Positions 59,327-64,000 of a stretch of 64,000 nucleotides of DNA are shown here, in pieces. A program made the translations under genes and the position numbers. Source of the DNA: Flavobacteriales bacterium 33_180_T64. Its GTDB lineage: Bacteria; Bacteroidota; Bacteroidia; Flavobacteriales; Flavobacteriaceae. Numbering within the stretch: position 1 is the stretch's first letter; each line of letters begins with the position of its first letter. The notes below the pieces were generated by a model. The model saw only the letters and a program-made list of their open reading frames with translations, was not told where the DNA came from and ran no database searches. Where the stretch lies: NCBI GenBank assembly GCA_002162685.1, contig MAAQ01000020.1, forward strand, positions 62,001 to 126,000. Reading direction: 5' to 3'.

Positions 59327-61444
59327 CTACTTATGCAATTTTAATTGAATTCGTTTTCTAGCAACATCAATCTCTAAGACTTTAACGATAATTTGTTGGT
59401 GTAAATGCACATGCTCATTGACGTCTTTTACAAAACTATCCGATAAATTGGAGACGTGAATTAGACCACTTTCTTTAATTCCAATATCTACAAAGCATCC
59501 AAAGGCAGTAATATTATTAACAATTCCTGGAAGTAATTGACCTGCTTTTAAATCGGTGATTTTTTTTATAGTTTGATTAAACGTAAATACCTTGGCTTGC
59601 TCTCTAATATCTAAGCCTGGCTTTTCAAGTTCTTTTATAATATCTTCAAGTGTTAATACGCCTACAGTATTTGTGCAATAGTGTTTTAAATTAATTTTTT
59701 GAAGAATGGCTTTATTACCAATTAATTCTGAAAGTGAAATACCTTCATCTTTCGCCATTTTTTTAATAATATTATAACTTTCAGGATGAACAGCAGAATC
59801 GTCAAGCGGATTCTCTCCATCTTTTATTCTCAAAAAACCAGCGCCTTGTTCGAAAGCTTTACCGCCTAAACGGGGTACTTTTTTTATGTCTTTTCTAGAT
59901 GTAAACGAACCATTTTCACTTCGGTATGCAACAATATTCTCAGCCAATTTAGAACCAATTCCAGATACATAACTTAATAGACTATGACTGGCTGTATTGA
60001 TATTAACACCAACAGAATTTACGCAATTTTCAACGACAACATCTAATTCTTTTTTGAGTTTAGTCTGGTCAACATCATGTTGGTATTGACCAACACCAAT
60101 AGACTTGGCATCAATTTTTACCAATTCGGCTAAAGGATCTTGTAACCGTCTTCCAATAGACACCGAGCCTCTAACGGTAACATCATAATTAGGAAATTCT
60201 TCACGAGCAATTTTTGATGCCGAATAAATACTAGCTCCAGCTTCACTAACAACAAATACTTGAACGTCATTTTTGAATCGTATTTTTCTAATTAATGCTT
60301 CAGTTTCACGTGATGCTGTTCCATTTCCAATAGCAATAGCTTCGATGTGATGTGCTTCGGTTAAGAAGCTTATTTTTTTCATGGCTCCAATCTGGTCGTT
60401 TTTTGGAGGATGAGGATATATGGTTTCATTATGTTTTAAATCGCCTTTTTCGTCTAAACAAACGACCTTACATCCTGATCTAAACCCAGGATCTATGGCT
60501 AAAACACGTTTCTCTCCTAAAGGGGATCCCAAAAGTAATTGCTTTAAGTTTTTTGCAAAAATGCTAATGGCAGCCTCATCGGCTTTGTCTTTTGCGCTTT
60601 GAAGCGCTTCTTTACTTAATGATGGAAATAGTAAACGTTTATAAGCGTCAGAAGCAGCACGTTCAATTTGATCTGCACAGACATTTTGACTTTTAATGAT
60701 TCTATGTTCAATACGACCTAATGCATGTGTCGTATCAATTTCAATTTTCACACGAATAAAACCTTCGTTTTCTGCTCTTAAAATAGCGAGTAATCGGTGT
60801 GATGGGATTCGGCTTAATGCTTCTTCCCAATCAAAATAATCTCTAAATTTTTGTGCATTTTCATCTTCTTTTTTTGTTTTGACAACTTTCGTTGAAATCA
60901 CAGCATGACGCTCCAGTTGGTTTCGTAAATTATTACGAATATCTGTACGCTCATTAATCCATTCGGCAATAATATGTCGTGCGCCTTCTAGGGCTTCTTC
61001 AGTTGAATAAATAGCCCCTTTTACATAGCGTTGCGCAATGCTCTCTAAGTCATTGGTATTTTGTGACATAATGATTTTTGCCAATGGCTCTAAACCATTC
61101 TTACGTGCGGTTTCAGCTTTTGTTTTTCTGCTTTTTTTATACGGAAGGTATAAATCCTCAAGTGATGTGCTGTCTTGACATACCGTTACTTTTGTTTTTA
61201 ATTCAGAGGTTAAAACACCTTGATCTTCAAGTGCTTTTAATATGGCTGCTTTCCGTTTTTCTAAAGCTTCAAATAACGCTTTGTATTTTACAATAGCACC
61301 AATTTGAACTTCATCTAGATTACCAGTAACTTCTTTTCGATACCTTGAAATAAATGGAATGGTACAGTCTTGATTGAGCAAATTAACCGTGTTTTTTATT
61401 GAAGATTCAGGGAGTTGGGTTTTTGATATTATAAATTTTATCAT
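59327..61444 (-). CDS. tex: Tex family RNA-binding transcriptional accessory protein
   Basis: 'VLAIDPGFRSGCKVVCLD', 'GIGSKLAENIVAYRSENGSF', C-terminal S1 domain; start at MIKFIISKTQLPESS (61444) rather than 61546. Confidence 0.95.
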   Translation of the reverse strand: MIKFIISKTQLPESSIKNTVNLLNQDCTIPFISRYRKEVTGNLDEVQIGAIVKYKALFEALEKRKAAILKALEDQGVLTSELKTKVTVCQDSTSLEDLYLPYKKSRKTKAETARKNGLEPLAKIIMSQNTNDLESIAQRYVKGAIYSTEEALEGARHIIAEWINERTDIRNNLRNQLERHAVISTKVVKTKKEDENAQKFRDYFDWEEALSRIPSHRLLAILRAENEGFIRVKIEIDTTHALGRIEHRIIKSQNVCADQIERAASDAYKRLLFPSLSKEALQSAKDKADEAAISIFAKNLKQLLLGSPLGEKRVLAIDPGFRSGCKVVCLDEKGDLKHNETIYPHPPKNDQIGAMKKISFLTEAHHIEAIAIGNGTASRETEALIRKIRFKNDVQVFVVSEAGASIYSASKIAREEFPNYDVTVRGSVSIGRRLQDPLAELVKIDAKSIGVGQYQHDVDQTKLKKELDVVVENCVNSVGVNINTASHSLLSYVSGIGSKLAENIVAYRSENGSFTSRKDIKKVPRLGGKAFEQGAGFLRIKDGENPLDDSAVHPESYNIIKKMAKDEGISLSELIGNKAILQKINLKHYCTNTVGVLTLEDIIKELEKPGLDIREQAKVFTFNQTIKKITDLKAGQLLPGIVNNITAFGCFVDIGIKESGLIHVSNLSDSFVKDVNEHVHLHQQIIVKVLEIDVARKRIQLKLHK

Positions 61445-61519
61445 GTAATTCTCTTTACTTCTGAATAAAATATTAAATTGGAACTGATTAAAATAAAAAC
61501 ATAAAGTAACCTCTTTTAA

Positions 61520-61660
61520 ATGAAACAAAATAACAAAAAAGTTCAAATTGATGAAAAAGGTTCATTGGGACTTTTAGCATTAGGTGATATTGGACTTAGG
61601 GCTTGGAGAAAAGTAAAAAAAGAAGCGCAATTAAAAAGGAAAAATGAAAAAAAAGAGTAA
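61520..61660 (+). CDS. Small 46-aa ORF of unknown function
   Basis: MKQNNKKVQIDEKGSLGLLALGDIGLRAWRKVKKEAQLKRKNEKKE*, overlaps the next CDS start by 17 nt. Confidence 0.5.
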   Translation: MKQNNKKVQIDEKGSLGLLALGDIGLRAWRKVKKEAQLKRKNEKKE

Positions 61661-64000
61661 AGTACTTTTAATCGGCTGGGATGCTGCCGACTGGAAAATT
61701 ATAGGCCCTTTGTTAGCAAAAGGACAATTACCTGCTCTAAAAAAACTTATAGATAAAGGGGTTTATGGTAATATGGCTACAATGAATCCTCCTTATTCTC
61801 CAATGTTGTGGTCTACTGTAGCAACAGGAAAAACACCAGATAAACATGGTGTTTTAGGTTTTTTAGAATTGATGCCAGATATGAAAGGGGTTCATCCAGT
61901 AACCGTAAATTCAAGAAAATCAAGAGCTGTTTGGAATATTTTACACAATCAAGGGCTTAAAAGTAATTTAGTAGGTTGGTGGCCGAGTTTTCCTGCAGAA
62001 CCCATTAACGGTGTTGTGGTGACAGATCGGTTTCAAAAAATGCATATTGACCCTAAGAAAGTAAAACCAATTGTTGAAGGGACGATACATCCGGATAACC
62101 TAGTTAAAGATTTGCAAGATCTACGATTACATCCTTTTGAGATAACAGAAGCTCATATTTTGCCATTTATTCCTAAAGCAGGAGAGATTGACCAAGAAAA
62201 AGATCAAGGCTTGCAAACATTTGCTAAAGTTATGGCGGAGAATGTGTCATTACATGCTGCCGCTACTCATGTAATGCGAACAACTGAATGGGACTTTATG
62301 GGAGTATATTATGATTTTATAGATCATTTTTGTCATGCATTTATGAAATTTCATCCACCAAAATTAGGACCAATTCCTCAGGATTTATTCGAAATTTATA
62401 ATGATTGCATATACAGCGCTTATCGTTTTCAAGATATGATGTTAGGACGGATGATGGATTTAGTAGATGACGATACGACTATTATTGTGATGTCTGATCA
62501 TGGTTTCGAATCTGGAAATAAACGCATCTTGAAAATGCCAAAATATCAAGCAGCACCTTCATTAGAACATAGACAATTTGGAATGTTTGTTGCAGCAGGA
62601 CCAAATATTAAAAAGAATGAAAAAGTTTTTGGTTTAGGTCTAGTCGATGTTGCACCAACGCTATTGCATATTTTTGATTTGCCTATTGGTAGAGATATGG
62701 ATGGTAAAATTGCTTTGGATATATTTAAAGATGCAAAAGCACCGCAATATATAGACAGTTGGGAAACTGTTAAAGGTGATTTTGGAGAGCATTTGACTGA
62801 AAATAAGACAAATAATATATTAAGTGATCAAGAGGCTTTAGAACAACTTATTGAATTAGGTTATATTGAGCGCCCTGATGAAAAAATTGAAGTCGCAATT
62901 TTAAAGACTAAATGTGATTTGAATCATAATTTAGCGAGAGTTTACCAAGGTAAAGGAGAGTACGATAAAGCCAAATTGATTTTAAAAGATTTAATTACTG
63001 AAAAAGAGCCTATAGATGTGATTCCTTATTATATGGATTTATTGTCTATAAGTTTAGAAGAAGAAGAATTTGATAAGGCTGAAGTTTATCTCAATGAATT
63101 AAGGACACGTGATAAAAAATTTAAAATTAACACGTACTTCGCTGAAGCTAAAATACTGCTAAGCAAAGATAAGGTTCAAGATGCATTAGAACTTTTAACA
63201 AAAGCAAAAGACAACAAGCCAAACGGTCAAGTATGGTATCAAATAGGAAAGATATACATGCGTTTAAATCGTTTTGAAGAGGCGCAAAATGCATTTGAAA
63301 GTGCTTTGCATTTTGAGATAGACAATGCAAGATTTCATCAAGCCTTAGCGGTGTCTTTGAACAGAATCAATCAATTTGAAGATGCTGCAGAACATGCCCT
63401 TACCGCTATCGAACTTATTAAGTATTTTCCAGAAGCACATTATACGCTTGGTGAAGCTCTTGAAAAATTGGGAGATATTGATAATGCTAAAAAAGCTTAT
63501 GAAACAGCAGCTAAATTAAAACCTAAAACACACCATCGAGCAGAAAAATCGATAGAAAATATAACAGATCGAATCGACGATAATTTAGAGTTTAAAGATA
63601 AAAATACCTCTAAGTTTTATAAAGATCAAATTGTTGTTGTTTCTGGATTACCAAGGTCAGGGACTTCGCTTATGATGCAAATGCTCCATAAAGGCGGACT
63701 TGAAGTATTAACAGATTCAAATAGAAAAGCAGATGTTTCTAATCCGAAAGGTTATTTTGAATACGATCCTGTAATGTCCTTACATAAAGACAATTCATGT
63801 TTGGGTGACGCGCAAAATAAATCGGTTAAGATTGTCGCGCCACTGCTTAAGTTTTTGGATCCAAAGTATCGCTATAAAGTGATTTTTATGAATAGAGATT
63901 TAGATGAAGTCGTAAAATCACAACAGAAAATGATAGGTAAGGATACAGATACATTGCCTATTAAGTTATTAGAAACTTATAAAAAGCACTTACATCAAGT
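61644..64000 (+). CDS. Alkaline phosphatase/phosphodiesterase-type domain plus TPR plus sulfotransferase-like fusion (3' truncated by window)
   Basis: Open frame to window end: 'KVLLIGWDAADWKIIGPLL', 'IIVMSDHGFESGN', TPR repeats, 'IVVVSGLPRSGTSLMMQMLHKGG'; not in ORF track because no stop. Confidence 0.85.
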   Translation, partial: MKKKSKVLLIGWDAADWKIIGPLLAKGQLPALKKLIDKGVYGNMATMNPPYSPMLWSTVATGKTPDKHGVLGFLELMPDMKGVHPVTVNSRKSRAVWNILHNQGLKSNLVGWWPSFPAEPINGVVVTDRFQKMHIDPKKVKPIVEGTIHPDNLVKDLQDLRLHPFEITEAHILPFIPKAGEIDQEKDQGLQTFAKVMAENVSLHAAATHVMRTTEWDFMGVYYDFIDHFCHAFMKFHPPKLGPIPQDLFEIYNDCIYSAYRFQDMMLGRMMDLVDDDTTIIVMSDHGFESGNKRILKMPKYQAAPSLEHRQFGMFVAAGPNIKKNEKVFGLGLVDVAPTLLHIFDLPIGRDMDGKIALDIFKDAKAPQYIDSWETVKGDFGEHLTENKTNNILSDQEALEQLIELGYIERPDEKIEVAILKTKCDLNHNLARVYQGKGEYDKAKLILKDLITEKEPIDVIPYYMDLLSISLEEEEFDKAEVYLNELRTRDKKFKINTYFAEAKILLSKDKVQDALELLTKAKDNKPNGQVWYQIGKIYMRLNRFEEAQNAFESALHFEIDNARFHQALAVSLNRINQFEDAAEHALTAIELIKYFPEAHYTLGEALEKLGDIDNAKKAYETAAKLKPKTHHRAEKSIENITDRIDDNLEFKDKNTSKFYKDQIVVVSGLPRSGTSLMMQMLHKGGLEVLTDSNRKADVSNPKGYFEYDPVMSLHKDNSCLGDAQNKSVKIVAPLLKFLDPKYRYKVIFMNRDLDEVVKSQQKMIGKDTDTLPIKLLETYKKHLHQ

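Noticed and set aside
63148-63330. 60-aa minus ORF
   Set aside because: Antisense to the in-frame TPR portion of the phosphatase-sulfotransferase fusion.

Overview
This is a chromosomal segment of an AT-rich Bacteroidota bacterium, most likely Flavobacteriaceae (T9SS type A C-terminal domains, TAnnTTTG-type -7 promoter motifs). Most of it is ordinary core or metabolic content: HemJ-like protein, NtrY-like kinase, enoyl-CoA hydratase, RseP, FeoAB and a Mn/Zn/Fe-type ABC transporter with a DtxR/MntR regulator, PEP carboxylase, Tex, Ssb, M1 and M13 peptidases. The most interesting region is about 10.85-19.64 kb. It holds a divergent five-gene cassette: an ECF-like sigma factor, a single-TM TPR protein that looks like an anti-sigma, a Cys-rich T9SS surface protein, a lipoprotein S8 protease with an intact catalytic triad, and an exported TPR-CHAT protease with a C-terminal TM. 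The cassette is bracketed by two near-identical ~54-bp direct repeats made of the 3' end of tRNA-Asn plus its terminator hairpin, and the left copy is followed by what looks like a decayed tRNA-Asn body. A putative beta-trefoil/pore-forming protein gene lies just outside the left boundary. Other notable signals: a duplicated palindromic promoter module beside an AraC-family gene (52.9-53.2 kb), 20-bp tandem repeats upstream of ssb, a DtxR-type operator candidate over a TonB-receptor promoter, ABC permeases with C-terminal HTH-like extensions, and a phosphatase-TPR-sulfotransferase fusion running off the right edge. No CRISPR array, rRNA, transposase or integrase was recognised. All family calls come from reading the translations; no database search was run.
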